From: an uncultured Collinsella sp.
Lineage (GTDB): Bacteria; Actinomycetota; Coriobacteriia; Coriobacteriales; Coriobacteriaceae
Length of the DNA: 32,541 nt
Direction of reading: 5' to 3'
Assembly (NCBI GenBank): GCA_900544385.1
Contig: UQVD01000010.1
Location: 1-32,541, forward strand
The stretch's first letter is position 1. Each line of letters starts with the position of its first letter. The notes under the pieces were generated by a model. It saw only the letters and a list, made by a program, of their open reading frames with translations. It ran no database searches and had not been told where the DNA came from. The position numbers and the translations under genes are program-made. Below are positions 1 through 8,840 of this stretch, one piece after another.

Positions 1-49
1 ATCTACACACTGCATATCGTCGGCAGCGTCAGATGTGTATAAGAGACAG
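1..49 (+). other. Illumina Nextera i5 adapter (sequencing artefact)
   Basis: Bases 1-8 match the end of the P5 arm, 9-16 read ACTGCATA (an 8-base i5 index; I recall it as Nextera S506), 17-30 are the Read 1 adapter core, and 31-49 are the Tn5 mosaic end AGATGTGTATAAGAGACAG. The natural sequence starts at base 50, inside prfA. The adapter marks an untrimmed contig end, not a mobile element. Confidence 0.97.
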
Positions 50-1032
50 CCGTTGTAGGTGGAGTTGAAGCCGATGCGGTGATCGGTCACGCGGTCCTGG
101 GGCTGGTTGTAGGTGCGGATCTTCTCGGAACGGTTACCGTGGCCGATCTGGCTCTGGCGCTCGGCACCGAGCTCTGCCTGCTGCTTCTCGAGTTCCATCT
201 CGTACAGACGGGCGCGCAGCATCTGCATGCAGACCTCGCGGTTCTGGATCTGGGAACGCTGCTCCTGCGACTGCACCACGGTGTTGGTGGGCAGGTGGGT
301 GATGCGCACGGCGGAGTAGGTGGTGTTAACGCACTGACCGCCAGGTCCGGAGGCGCAGTAGGTGTCGATGCGCAGGTCGGATTGGTTGATCTGAACGTCG
401 ATCTCCTCGGCCTCGGGAAGTACGGCGACGGTAGCCGTGGAAGTCTGAATGCGGCCCTGGGACTCAGTCTTGGGAACGCGCTGGACGCGGTGCACGCCGG
501 ACTCGAACTTCATAACGGAGTAGACGCGGTCGCCCTCGACCTTGAACTCGATGGACTTAAAGCCGCCGGCCTCGCTGGGGCTGGAATCGAGCACGGTGGT
601 CTTCCAGCCGCGCGATTCGCAGAAGCGCTGGTACATCTTGTACAAGTCGCCGGCAAAGATGGCCGCCTCGTCGCCACCGGCGGCGGAGCGGATCTCGACG
701 ATGGTGTTCTTGTCGTCGTTGGGGTCGCTCGGGATGAGCATGTACTTGATATCTTCCTCGAGCTGGGGAAGCTTTTCCTCGTTCTCGGAGATGTCCATCT
801 GGAGCATCTCCTTCTCGTCCGCATCGCTGGTGTCGCGGAGCATCTCCTTGGCGGCCTCGATGTCATCGAGCGCGCCGATGTACTCGCGCGAGGCAGCGAT
901 GAGGTCGGACTGGTGTGCGTACTCCTTGTTGAGACGCGTGAACTCCTTGATGTCGGAGGCGACGGCCGGGTCGGAAAGCTTCTTCTCGAGCTCCTCGTAG
1001 GCCTTAATGATCTTTTCGAGCTTGTCGCGCAT
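50..1032 (-). CDS. prfA: Peptide chain release factor 1 (RF1), C-terminus missing
   Basis: Class I release factor that reads UAA and UAG in the ribosomal A site and triggers hydrolysis of peptidyl-tRNA. The start is the ATG at 1032, behind AAAGGAG. About 327 residues are present; roughly the last 30 of a normal 355-360-residue RF1 are lost where the adapter replaces the sequence. The tripeptide anticodon is PKT (residues 187-189, in RVPKTESQGRI), the PxT form that marks RF1 rather than RF2. The catalytic GGQ is at residues 231-233, in SGPGGQCVN. The SGPGGQ and TYSAVRITH wording is actinobacterial in flavour. The truncation is technical, not biological. The upstream 300 bp hold no other gene. 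Confidence 0.97.
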
Positions 1033-1370
1033 GGCGGGACTCCTTTATGTGCGTGAAGGCGAAAATCGGCAGAGTTGATGGGGCGCGCGGCGCCACTGCG
1101 GGGGTAAGCCCAGCTAGAACATGTCGATCTTCAGATACATGCGCATCCCTTCGCGTATGAGGTACATAGTTGCGGTCTAACCCATACATGATAGCGTGCG
1201 CAGGCATACCTGCATATAACCCGCACGGAATGCGACAAAGGGTCAGTCTCTTTCCTTGAATACAACTTCATCCGAACGCCTCCCGCATTCATCCGCACAT
1301 ATACGGATAAATTTGGGAATCCGATACCCTGAGGGCCGGATCGGCCGGCCCCGGGAAATCGGAGGACGCC
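1033..1370. other. Intergenic leader region of prfA
   Basis: No convincing gene. It holds the prfA leader, a small hairpin (GCAGG-CATA-CCTGC near 1207-1220), a degenerate copy of the GTGACAAAGGG repeat at 1229-1255, and a short inverted repeat ATCCG/CGGAT at 1291-1308 just before the transposase remnant. A 10-codon minus-strand reading frame upstream of prfA (MRMYLKIDMF, near 1116-1148) is too short to support as a gene. Confidence 0.5.
1229..1255. repeat. Degenerate copy of GTGACAAAGGG palindromic repeat
   Basis: AATGCGACAAAGGG followed by a decayed complementary arm (CAGTCTCTTTCC). It shares the preceding GCACGG with the copy at 15411-15442, so these two are a sub-type of the family whose best copies are at 21431-21461 and 26369-26401. 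Confidence 0.6.
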
Positions 1371-1699
1371 ATGTCCGGAAAGGGCGGGAAGGGCGCCGCG
1401 AGGGCGGTCCCGAGGACCCACGGCAGGCTCACCGGGTACGAGCGGGACACGGTCCAGAGGATGCTGAAGCGCAGGGTTCGCTCGGCCACTTCCTCGAGAG
1501 GTTCAAGGGCGTATCGACCCGCAGGCTCCACAGCTGCCTGATGTGGTTCAGATGGCTGCGCGAGGCCGCACGCGTCGGGGACAGGACGTCGCTCATGCGC
1601 GAGCAGCTCGACGACGGGCGCTACGAAAAGATCCGGAAGAAGATGATGGAGCCGGAGTACGAGTTCCATCTGGAGCCGGACGTGCAAACGGCGGGTTAA
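1371..1699 (+). pseudogene. Internally deleted transposase remnant
   Basis: A good ribosome binding site (GGAGG at 1361-1365) precedes the ATG at 1371. This frame gives about 35 basic residues ending in GRLTGYERDTVQRMLKRR, like the N-terminus of a transposase. Past about 1475 the transposase-like text moves to another frame: a C-terminal piece containing FLERFKGVSTRRL, then MWFRWLREA, ending at the TAA at 1697-1699. The F-x-GVSTRRL-x-YL-x-WF pattern recalls C-termini of IS1595-like DDE transposases, but I cannot assign the family. The catalytic core between the two pieces is missing, so the element cannot move by itself. No clear terminal inverted repeats or target duplication were seen. Confidence 0.5.
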
Positions 1700-1712
1700 C
1701 ATAGCCTTTCAC

Positions 1713-1738
1713 CAAAAAGGGCGAGCGGCCGCGCCCTG
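1713..1738 (-). terminator. Rho-independent terminator of the adhesin gene
   Basis: Read on the minus strand, AGGGCG - 8-nt loop - CGCCCT (1737-1732 with 1723-1718) is followed by a run of T (1718-1714). It lies about 45 nt after the adhesin stop codon. Confidence 0.75.
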
Positions 1739-1780
1739 CGACCACCCGCCCTCAATCAAAGCCCTTCTCGGCCGCCGTAG

Positions 1781-4700
1781 CTACCGGTTCCGGCGTCGCA
1801 GGATAACGCCTGCGGCGATCAGCACCACCGCGCCGCCCGCGATGCCACCCAGGGCCATCGGCGACAAGCTGGTATCGCCCGTATACGGCAGACCCGGCTT
1901 CTCCTCCTTCGGCACCGGTGACTTGCTCGGCGGATTGGTGGGCGGCTCCGTCGGCGGGGTGGTCGGCGGCGTGTACGTGTTCTTGAACACCGGCGCCACG
2001 GCGCCGTCATAGGTTACCGTCGCCACCAGATGGCCCGCACCGTCGTCCGTCACCGTCACCGTTACCCGGTGCTCGGCCGCGTCGTACGTCACGTTCTTCT
2101 GACCGTCGTCCACCTCGGAGATGCTGTAGGCGTACGTTCCGGGCTTGTCGTACGAGATCGCCTCGAAGCCCACCGTGCCGTCCGCCGCGTTCTTTGCGGT
2201 CTGCAGCACCTTGCCGTCGGCATCCTTCAGCTGGAAGGAGAACTGCCTTTCCTTCAGGTCCTCGCCGCTCAGCACCTTGGAGGCCCCCAGCTTCACCTCA
2301 GTCGCGGCCGGCGCGTAACTGTTGCTGAACGCCACCGCATCCGCAGCCTTGCCGCCCTTGCTGTAGGCAACCTGCGCCTCCAGCGCGTGCGTCTCCGCAT
2401 TCTCCGTCACCGTCACCGTCGCGGTAAAGACCGTCGTGTCGTAGGTGACGCCGTTCGCCGTCGCCCCTGCCCGCTCGGACACGGTGTAGACGTACGTCCC
2501 CACCTTGTCCAGCTGCAGCGGCGCGAAGCCGAACGTGCCGTCGGCGCCGTTCTGCACCGTCTGCACCACGTTACCGTCGGCGTCCTTCAGGTCGAAGAAG
2601 AACTCACCCTCGGCCAGGTCGCGGCCGGTCAGAGCCTTCGTTCCGGTAATCGTCGCCGTCGTTGCCGTCGGCGTGTAGGTGTTGGTGAAGGTCAGATCCG
2701 CAGCCGTCTTGTTCGCCGTCGCGGTCAGCTGGCCGCTGCCGTCATCGGTCACGTTCACCGTTACGTCCAGCACCGCATCGCTGTAAGTGATGGTGCCATC
2801 TTGGCCCGCAACCTCCTTCACCTGGTACGCATGCGAACCAGTTGCGGTGTACGAGATGGCCTTGAAGGTAAACGCTTTACCCACGTTCGTGGTCCGGTCG
2901 ATCTCCTGCTCGGTGGCCACGTCAATCAGCGCGAATGTGAACTCGCCATCGGCGGGCGTCCGCGTGGTGGCCGGGTCGGCATTCTCAAGCACCTTGGTGC
3001 CAGAGATCTGGTAGGAGGTCTGACCCGGCTGGTAGCTGTTCGCAAACGTCATGGTATTGGGGGTGACGCCGTTCTCGGTGCTCTCGCTCGGCATCACCGT
3101 GGAGTTCTCTACCACCAGCTTGCCGTCGTTGTTGTCCTTCACCACGTAGGTCAGGGTGTACGTCTTGCCGGTGTAGGTCACGCCCGGCACGCCCGGCGCG
3201 CCGTCCGTCGGCTGCACCTCACGGACCGTGAAGGGAAAGGTGCCCGCATGGTCGAAGGTCAGCTCGTTAAAGTAAACCTTGCCCTTGGCGTCGTTCTTCT
3301 GGGTCTGGAGCACCGTACCGTCAGACCCCACCAGCTCGAAGGCGAAGTCTCCCGCCTTTAGCTGATAGCTGCCGTCGTGCACGTCAACGCTCTTGGTGAG
3401 GGCGATCGCGCCGGAGTTCGTCGCCTTCGCCTTGTAGGTGTTGGTGAAGGTGGGCTTCGTGGCGTCCGCGCCGTCGTAGGCGACGCTCGCCTGCAGCGTG
3501 CCGGCATTGTCCACAACCGTCACCACGGCATGATGCACCGCGTCGTCGTAGGTCACGTAGGCCAGATCACCCTTCCGCTCCACGATAGTGTACTCGTACG
3601 TGCCCGGCTTCGCGTAGGAGAAGGCGTCGAAGTTAACACTTCCGTCCGCGCCGTTGGTCGCGGTCCGGACGGGCTTGGCCCCGGCAAGCTGCTCAGCAGT
3701 CATTTTGCCCTCGTACACATCGAAGGTGAACTCGCCGTCCTTGGGGACGATCGGCGTGTTGTCGTCCTTCTTCACATAGCTCTTCTGCGCACCGAGGGCC
3801 AGACCGGTCGCGGCCGGCTGGTAGGTGTTGGTGAAGGTATCCGAGCCGGATGCGCTCGTCACGATCGCCTTCGCATTCAGTGCTCCGTTCCCGCCGTCTG
3901 TGACCGTCACCGTATAGGTGAGGGCATGATTGTCATAGACCATGCCCGGCTCCGCGCCCGGCTGCTCCACGATGGTGTAGGTGAAGTCCTTGCTCGCGGC
4001 GCCGTCCAAGTCGGAGAGCTGGAACTCGCGCGTGAAGCAGACCTTGCCGTTTGCATCGTTCTTCGCGGTGGCGATCACGTTGCCGGCAGCGTCCTTCAGG
4101 TCGAAGGTGAACTCGCCGTCCGCAGGCTTCGTCGTGTGATCGAAGCCGTCCGCAACCTTGATGGTCTTGGTCGCCGTCAGCTCCACGGATCCCTTTGCGG
4201 TGTAGGTGTTGTTGAAGGTGGGAGCCGTAGCGGTACCGTCATAGGTGACGGTCACCTTCGTCTTGTTGTTGTCGTCCTGGTTCTGCTCTACCTTGACGTG
4301 GACCTTGACTTCCTTGGCGTCGTAGGCCACGCCGTCGACGGACTGGCTGGCCTTCTCCTCCTTGAGCGTGTAGTCGTACTCGCCCAGGTTCAGGCCCTTG
4401 ACGGTCAGCTTGACCTTGCCATTCTTATCGTTGGTGCCGCGAGCGTCCTCATTGCCGCCCTGGTCGTACAAGCCGAAGGTGAACGCATCGGCCGTCAGGT
4501 CCTTGCCCGCGAGAACTTTCGTGGCCTCAACGGTGACGTCCGCCGTCGGCTTCGTGTTGGTGAAGGTCGGCACGGCCTTCTCACCGTCGTAGGTGACGGT
4601 CGCCTTCAGCTCGCCCTTTTCGTCGGTGACCTTGACGTGGACCTTCACGCCCTTCGCGTCGTAGACGACGGTCGAGTCGGCGCCCTTCACCTCCTTGATG

Positions 4701-7700
4701 GTGTAGTCGTGGTCGCCCGGCGTAGCGTAGTCGATGGCTGCAAAGGCGACCTTGCCGTCCTTCTCGTTTTGGACAGTCTGGACCACGCTGCCGTCCTTGT
4801 CGAGCAGCTGGAACGTGAAGTCACTCCCCGCGAGCTCACCGCCCGTGAAGCGCTTCGTCGCCTTGAGCGTTACCGAGGTCTCCTTCGGGCGGTACGTGTT
4901 CGTGATCACCGCAATCTGATCGTCGATCACCTGTGATGTGGCGGTGCCATCATCCTTATAGATCTGCTCCATTTTGACGACTGGCTCGGTCAGATTTCCC
5001 TTGCCGTCATCCTTCACCGTTACGGTCACTTTGTATTCGGCGCTGGAGTAGCTGACGCCGCCCAGCCAACTGGGATCGCTCTTGGCGGGCGTAGTCTCGG
5101 CAATGTAGTAGGTGTACTTGCCAGGCTTCTCATACTTAATCTCTCCGAAGCTAAATTCTTCGGCGCTCGTAACGGTCTTCTCGACCTGCTTCATGCCGGC
5201 CACGGGCGCTGCCGTGGCACCATCAGGCATCGGCGTTCCATCGGCGGCGCGCAGGCAAAGCTCGAAGCTGTCGGCGCTAGTCCACTCACGGCCGGTGAAC
5301 TTCTTCTTCGCCTTGATGCCTGTGAGCGTCACCGAAGACTTCACGCTGTAGCTGTTGGTGAACACCAGCTTGTTGTCTTTGGCCACCGTGCCGTCGGAAT
5401 TCTGCGGGGCAATCCTGCCCGAGATGCTATCGCCTTCTTCAGTCAGATTCTTGTCACCCTGCTTGCGGCCGGTCAGCTTATAGCCCGCGGGCATCTTGTC
5501 TGCGCCGGTCAGCTCCTGCACCGCGTACTGGTCACCCTCGGCGAGACCGTACACGCGGATCGTCTGGCCGGCCGTGATGGTCTGCTCGCGGCCGTTCGTC
5601 AGGTCGAACATATCGCCGACCTGCTTCTCGCTTGCGGCCCCCGCGTTCTCAAACACTGCGGCCTTGTACGTCTTCCCAGCCGTCGTGGGCACGGTGAACT
5701 TGAAGGTGAACTTCGCGTCCTTATTGCCCGTCAGTCCCTTCGGCACCACGACATGCTTGGTCACTTCGAGGCTCGCCTCGCGCTTGTTAGCCACGCGCAC
5801 ACAGGTGGCACCCGTGAACAGGGCATTCAGGTTCATGTCGCCCAGATTGGCACGGGCACCTTTCGACGTGGTCCCCTTGGGCCGCTCGTCCTGGGTGATA
5901 CCCATACGTATCCAGCCCGTCTCGGTCTCCAGGCGGTAGGGTTTGCCCTCCTCGGTGGGCCCATACTGGTACATGCGTCCGTTAGCGCCGTACTTGAGGC
6001 GCACTGTGTCGTCTGCACCCACGGGTTCGACATCGGTCCACGTCAGGTTGCCGTTATCATTGGTCTCGCCATTCGAGGTCTGCCGCGTACCTTTGATCCA
6101 CGTGAGCGTGTTGTCGATGTCGCCCTCTGCGCCAAACTGGCCCAGACTCTTCATGAGCGCGCCCGGGCCCACGAACGTCGAAACGCCGTCATCGTCCGTA
6201 CCAGCATCGGCATGGACGCCGTAATCGTCCACAATCACCTTGGTGAGCGTGTCGTTAAGCAGGAAGCCCTTGGGAGCCGAGACCTCCTTTAGGAAGTAAG
6301 TTCCATTCACGAGCGGCATGTTACCGGCGCTTGTATTCGGGAATATGCCCGCACCTTCGAGCGGGACCGGGTTGCCGACCGACCCCGTCGTCAGGGTGTC
6401 GTAGGGGGTCTGCTCGCCCTTGAGCACGACCTTGCCGTTCGCGTCTGTTGTCACCTGATCGGCCGTGTACAGGCCGAACTTCGCGCCGTCTACGGGGTTG
6501 CCCTCGGTATCGGTCTTCTGCACGAACAGGCGATTCTGGATGTTCGTGACGAGCAAGCGCGTGGCGAACTGTCGCTTGAAGTTCGTGCCGTCTGCGATGT
6601 CGTCGCTGTACACGTGGACGGTGTTCTCGGGCGTCGCGTCGCCGATCGAGCTCGCCGTTGTGTGGTAGATGGCCACCGTGTACTCGGCATCCTTGCGGGC
6701 ATCACCGCTCAGCAGGTAGTAGTACTTGGAGATGTCACCGGGCAGATTTTGAATCTCTACCTGGTACTGGCCGCTTGTGTTGAGCGTGAAGGCGTGCAGG
6801 TCCTTCTTCGCCGCCTCGATAGCACCGGTCATGCCCGGCTCCTTGGCGAGGGTGTATCCCGCTCTCGTCGATGGGTCGCCCGACACGGCGTACCAATTGC
6901 TCGGATCTTCGATACCTGTGCCTGCGCTTTTGTCGCGCTTGAGCACCACAGCGAACAGTATGCCGGAGTCCAGATTGACGGTCTTGTCGGACTTCGTCAG
7001 GTCATTATTTGCCTTGTACACGGTCAACGGCGCGGTGATGGTCTCCTTCGCGGCGGCGAACGCACCGGTCTTCCACACGACGCTGCCCGCATCCATACCG
7101 CCGCGGTTGATGATGACGCCGCCCGCGCCGTTCTCAGCGCTCGCGGGCACGTACTCGAGCTGCATGCTGCCACCCGTCGCCGTGAGACTCGAGCGGTATC
7201 CCTCGGGCACGTGCGTCTCCTTCAGGAGGTAGTACTTGTTGTCGTGATTCTTGTTGTAGAGATCGTCGAAGTTGATGACGCCGTTGTCATCGTCGTTCGT
7301 GAGCGTTAGGTGGCCGGCCTCGTCCGTGGTGCCAGAGCCGAGAAGCGCGTTCTCGTTATTGGTCGTATCTGTAAATTTCCCGTCTGTTTTGTACAGCGCG
7401 AACTCGGCACCCTGTACGAACTTGCCGTCCTGGTCGAACTTGATGATGTCGGACTCGGGCACCGTCACGAGGTTGAACTTGAGCTCCATGTTGGAGTCGG
7501 TAGCGCCGCGCTCCAGGTAGAAGAACTTGAGGGTGTGGTTGGTGTCGTCGGCGAAGGTGTTGTCGGCAAATCCCGAAATGTCCTTATTCGCCTCTTGGTA
7601 CTTGCTCTTCAGCGTGCCGTTGTACTTGTCGTTTACCTTAATGTCGCCCGTATGAAAGTTGATGCTCAGACTCGCGCGGTTGTGAATACCGCCGATATCA

Positions 7701-8530
7701 CCCACGAGGACATCATCGATGAACACCCAGACGTCATCATCGCCGGCGAACTCGAAGGTCATGTCATTATTATTGTTCGTCAGGCCGCCCTTGGGCTGCA
7801 CGAATCGCGTGGACATTGAGAGACCGAAGTGATGGTTGACGGGTTTGCCGCCGTTGTAGTGCGAATCACCGGTGTTGTCTGCCTTGATGCCGGTTTGGAC
7901 GAGCTGGCCGTTTTCCTCTTTGAACACCTTGTCTGCCGCGTCGAACGGGAAGAACTGACCCTGGTGGGACGAATCGCCCACTTTGTCAATGCCCCAGGTG
8001 TTATAGATGTCGAAGGCATTCTTGTCAGCGTTGTAGGCTGCGTAGTTTTCGGAGCTGTCATAGACGTAGTAGCCGCCCTGAACCTTGAGGAGGCCCGTCA
8101 CGCCAAAATGGGACGTCTTGCCGGTCTGGGCAGAGGAATCGAACAGGTAGCGGAGGGACTCGTCGCCCAAGGCTTCGGAAAGCTTCGGGTAGCCGTCTGA
8201 AAGCGTGTTGTTGACGATGCCGGGCCGCGGGCTCGTGCCGCCCGTCCATTGGTTGAGCGGCCCATCACCCTTGCCGTCGTTAAACTGGAACTTGTGGTTT
8301 GCGTTGATGCCGCCGTTGCCGGAAACCGACAGATGGTCATCGGGATTCACCCAGTAATCAAACAGGTTGATCGTCGTCCCCGAGGGCGAAGTCGTCGTGA
8401 CCGTGTGGCCCGAAAACGCTGCTTCCGCACGGGTCGGCAGGAAGAAACCCACCGTCAGCGCGACGGCGAGGGCCAGAACAATCGCATATGGCGAGACCGG
8501 GCACAGCCCGCGACGACGGCCATAAGACAT
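1781..8530 (-). CDS. Giant LPXTG-anchored adhesin with fibro-slime, SpaA and FctA-like repeats
   Basis: Cell-wall-anchored surface protein of 2249 residues from the ATG at 8530. Residues 1-38 form a signal peptide with an early arginine-rich stretch and an AEA-type cleavage site. Residues about 60-360 form a fibro-slime/PA14-like domain with GDDDVWVFIDDVLVGDIGG. SpaA/Cna-B-like domains follow near 365-470 and 665-780. An FctA-like domain starts near 913, then nine tandem FctA-like pilin-linkage repeats from about 1063 to 2185. Each repeat opens with a K-x-L/F-x-G strand, has a central TI-x-E, and closes on TNTY, so Lys-Asn isopeptide bonds with a catalytic Glu are likely. A Pro-rich spacer leads to LPYTG at 2214-2218, a hydrophobic segment and RRRNR. 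No sortase or partner pilin gene is nearby. In-frame GTG/ATG starts lie upstream to 8599, and the strongest ribosome-binding-site start (8639) is one frame off because of a G run. Confidence 0.93.
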   Translation of the reverse strand: MSYGRRRGLCPVSPYAIVLALAVALTVGFFLPTRAEAAFSGHTVTTTSPSGTTINLFDYWVNPDDHLSVSGNGGINANHKFQFNDGKGDGPLNQWTGGTSPRPGIVNNTLSDGYPKLSEALGDESLRYLFDSSAQTGKTSHFGVTGLLKVQGGYYVYDSSENYAAYNADKNAFDIYNTWGIDKVGDSSHQGQFFPFDAADKVFKEENGQLVQTGIKADNTGDSHYNGGKPVNHHFGLSMSTRFVQPKGGLTNNNNDMTFEFAGDDDVWVFIDDVLVGDIGGIHNRASLSINFHTGDIKVNDKYNGTLKSKYQEANKDISGFADNTFADDTNHTLKFFYLERGATDSNMELKFNLVTVPESDIIKFDQDGKFVQGAEFALYKTDGKFTDTTNNENALLGSGTTDEAGHLTLTNDDDNGVINFDDLYNKNHDNKYYLLKETHVPEGYRSSLTATGGSMQLEYVPASAENGAGGVIINRGGMDAGSVVWKTGAFAAAKETITAPLTVYKANNDLTKSDKTVNLDSGILFAVVLKRDKSAGTGIEDPSNWYAVSGDPSTRAGYTLAKEPGMTGAIEAAKKDLHAFTLNTSGQYQVEIQNLPGDISKYYYLLSGDARKDAEYTVAIYHTTASSIGDATPENTVHVYSDDIADGTNFKRQFATRLLVTNIQNRLFVQKTDTEGNPVDGAKFGLYTADQVTTDANGKVVLKGEQTPYDTLTTGSVGNPVPLEGAGIFPNTSAGNMPLVNGTYFLKEVSAPKGFLLNDTLTKVIVDDYGVHADAGTDDDGVSTFVGPGALMKSLGQFGAEGDIDNTLTWIKGTRQTSNGETNDNGNLTWTDVEPVGADDTVRLKYGANGRMYQYGPTEEGKPYRLETETGWIRMGITQDERPKGTTSKGARANLGDMNLNALFTGATCVRVANKREASLEVTKHVVVPKGLTGNKDAKFTFKFTVPTTAGKTYKAAVFENAGAASEKQVGDMFDLTNGREQTITAGQTIRVYGLAEGDQYAVQELTGADKMPAGYKLTGRKQGDKNLTEEGDSISGRIAPQNSDGTVAKDNKLVFTNSYSVKSSVTLTGIKAKKKFTGREWTSADSFELCLRAADGTPMPDGATAAPVAGMKQVEKTVTSAEEFSFGEIKYEKPGKYTYYIAETTPAKSDPSWLGGVSYSSAEYKVTVTVKDDGKGNLTEPVVKMEQIYKDDGTATSQVIDDQIAVITNTYRPKETSVTLKATKRFTGGELAGSDFTFQLLDKDGSVVQTVQNEKDGKVAFAAIDYATPGDHDYTIKEVKGADSTVVYDAKGVKVHVKVTDEKGELKATVTYDGEKAVPTFTNTKPTADVTVEATKVLAGKDLTADAFTFGLYDQGGNEDARGTNDKNGKVKLTVKGLNLGEYDYTLKEEKASQSVDGVAYDAKEVKVHVKVEQNQDDNNKTKVTVTYDGTATAPTFNNTYTAKGSVELTATKTIKVADGFDHTTKPADGEFTFDLKDAAGNVIATAKNDANGKVCFTREFQLSDLDGAASKDFTYTIVEQPGAEPGMVYDNHALTYTVTVTDGGNGALNAKAIVTSASGSDTFTNTYQPAATGLALGAQKSYVKKDDNTPIVPKDGEFTFDVYEGKMTAEQLAGAKPVRTATNGADGSVNFDAFSYAKPGTYEYTIVERKGDLAYVTYDDAVHHAVVTVVDNAGTLQASVAYDGADATKPTFTNTYKAKATNSGAIALTKSVDVHDGSYQLKAGDFAFELVGSDGTVLQTQKNDAKGKVYFNELTFDHAGTFPFTVREVQPTDGAPGVPGVTYTGKTYTLTYVVKDNNDGKLVVENSTVMPSESTENGVTPNTMTFANSYQPGQTSYQISGTKVLENADPATTRTPADGEFTFALIDVATEQEIDRTTNVGKAFTFKAISYTATGSHAYQVKEVAGQDGTITYSDAVLDVTVNVTDDGSGQLTATANKTAADLTFTNTYTPTATTATITGTKALTGRDLAEGEFFFDLKDADGNVVQTVQNGADGTFGFAPLQLDKVGTYVYTVSERAGATANGVTYDTTVFTATVTVTENAETHALEAQVAYSKGGKAADAVAFSNSYAPAATEVKLGASKVLSGEDLKERQFSFQLKDADGKVLQTAKNAADGTVGFEAISYDKPGTYAYSISEVDDGQKNVTYDAAEHRVTVTVTDDGAGHLVATVTYDGAVAPVFKNTYTPPTTPPTEPPTNPPSKSPVPKEEKPGLPYTGDTSLSPMALGGIAGGAVVLIAAGVILRRRNR

Positions 8531-8558
8531 GACGGACCACAGCTCGCGCGGCCGGTGT

Positions 8559-8639
8559 CTACCAGGATGTTCCCTGCTGGGACCCCCCCCCAATAACATT
8601 ATTCACGAGTAGAGACGTCGTCTCTCTGAGCTCCTGCAT
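8559..8639 (-). CDS. 26-codon leader reading frame that joins the adhesin if the G run shortens by one
   Basis: The ATG at 8639 has the best ribosome binding site in the region (GGAGG, 8649-8645, with a 5-nt spacer). It reads MQELRETTSLLVNNVI, crosses nine G as three glycines, and stops at TAG 8561-8559. The adhesin signal peptide begins 28 nt later in another frame. The offset between this ATG and the adhesin ATG at 8530 is 109 nt. With eight G it would be 108, and the two frames would fuse, adding 36 residues before the signal peptide. As sequenced, adhesin translation would need re-initiation or a weaker internal start. Supported by layout only. Confidence 0.55.
   Translation of the reverse strand: MQELRETTSLLVNNVIGGGSQQGTSW
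8583..8591 (-). repeat. Poly-G tract (G9) at the adhesin 5' end, candidate phase switch
   Basis: Nine consecutive C on the plus strand (G on the coding strand) sit 16 codons after a strong ribosome-binding-site start and just before the signal peptide of a surface protein. Slipped-strand change by one base would move the leader frame in or out of register with the adhesin. Confidence 0.8.
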
Positions 8640-8839
8640 AATTTCCTCCCCAGTCACACGGCGACCTGCCCGGGCGCTCCCCGGGGGCCGAGGCAGTCTG
8701 GCACATGCCCGCAGTCGTTCATGGAATACCAACCCCAGCATATGTCTCTTAAGATATCTTAGTCTTTTTCTATGACAGTTTTTATCTCATTACCGATGAA
8801 ACCGGTTGCCAGTTGCCGGCTCAGTCCCTTTGTCACATT
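8640..8839. promoter_or_regulatory. Adhesin upstream region with a 12-bp perfect palindrome
   Basis: The 200 bp between the adhesin leader and the peptidase gene hold GGAGG at 8645-8649 and an A+T-rich patch with the perfect palindrome TAAGATATCTTA (8750-8761). Read on the minus strand, a weak promoter can be proposed (CTGTCA, 16 nt, TATCTT), so the palindrome would lie on the -10 region and could be an operator. No strong consensus promoter is visible. Confidence 0.4.
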
Positions 8840-8840
8840 C
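8821..8840. repeat. Half copy of the GTGACAAAGGG repeat
   Basis: AGTCCCTTTGTCACATTC abuts the stop codon of the M20 peptidase. Only one arm of the palindrome is present. Confidence 0.6.

Noticed and set aside
1..49. Tn5-like transposon end
   Set aside because: The mosaic end is joined to index and P5 bases in Nextera order, so it is library adapter.
79..1056. Long open plus-strand frame opposite prfA
   Set aside because: A low-complexity His/Leu/Gly-rich shadow of prfA; RF1 motifs are on the minus strand.
2030..4936. Two long plus-strand frames opposite the adhesin
   Set aside because: Mirror image of the repeat domains; Arg/Val/His-rich with no recognisable domain.
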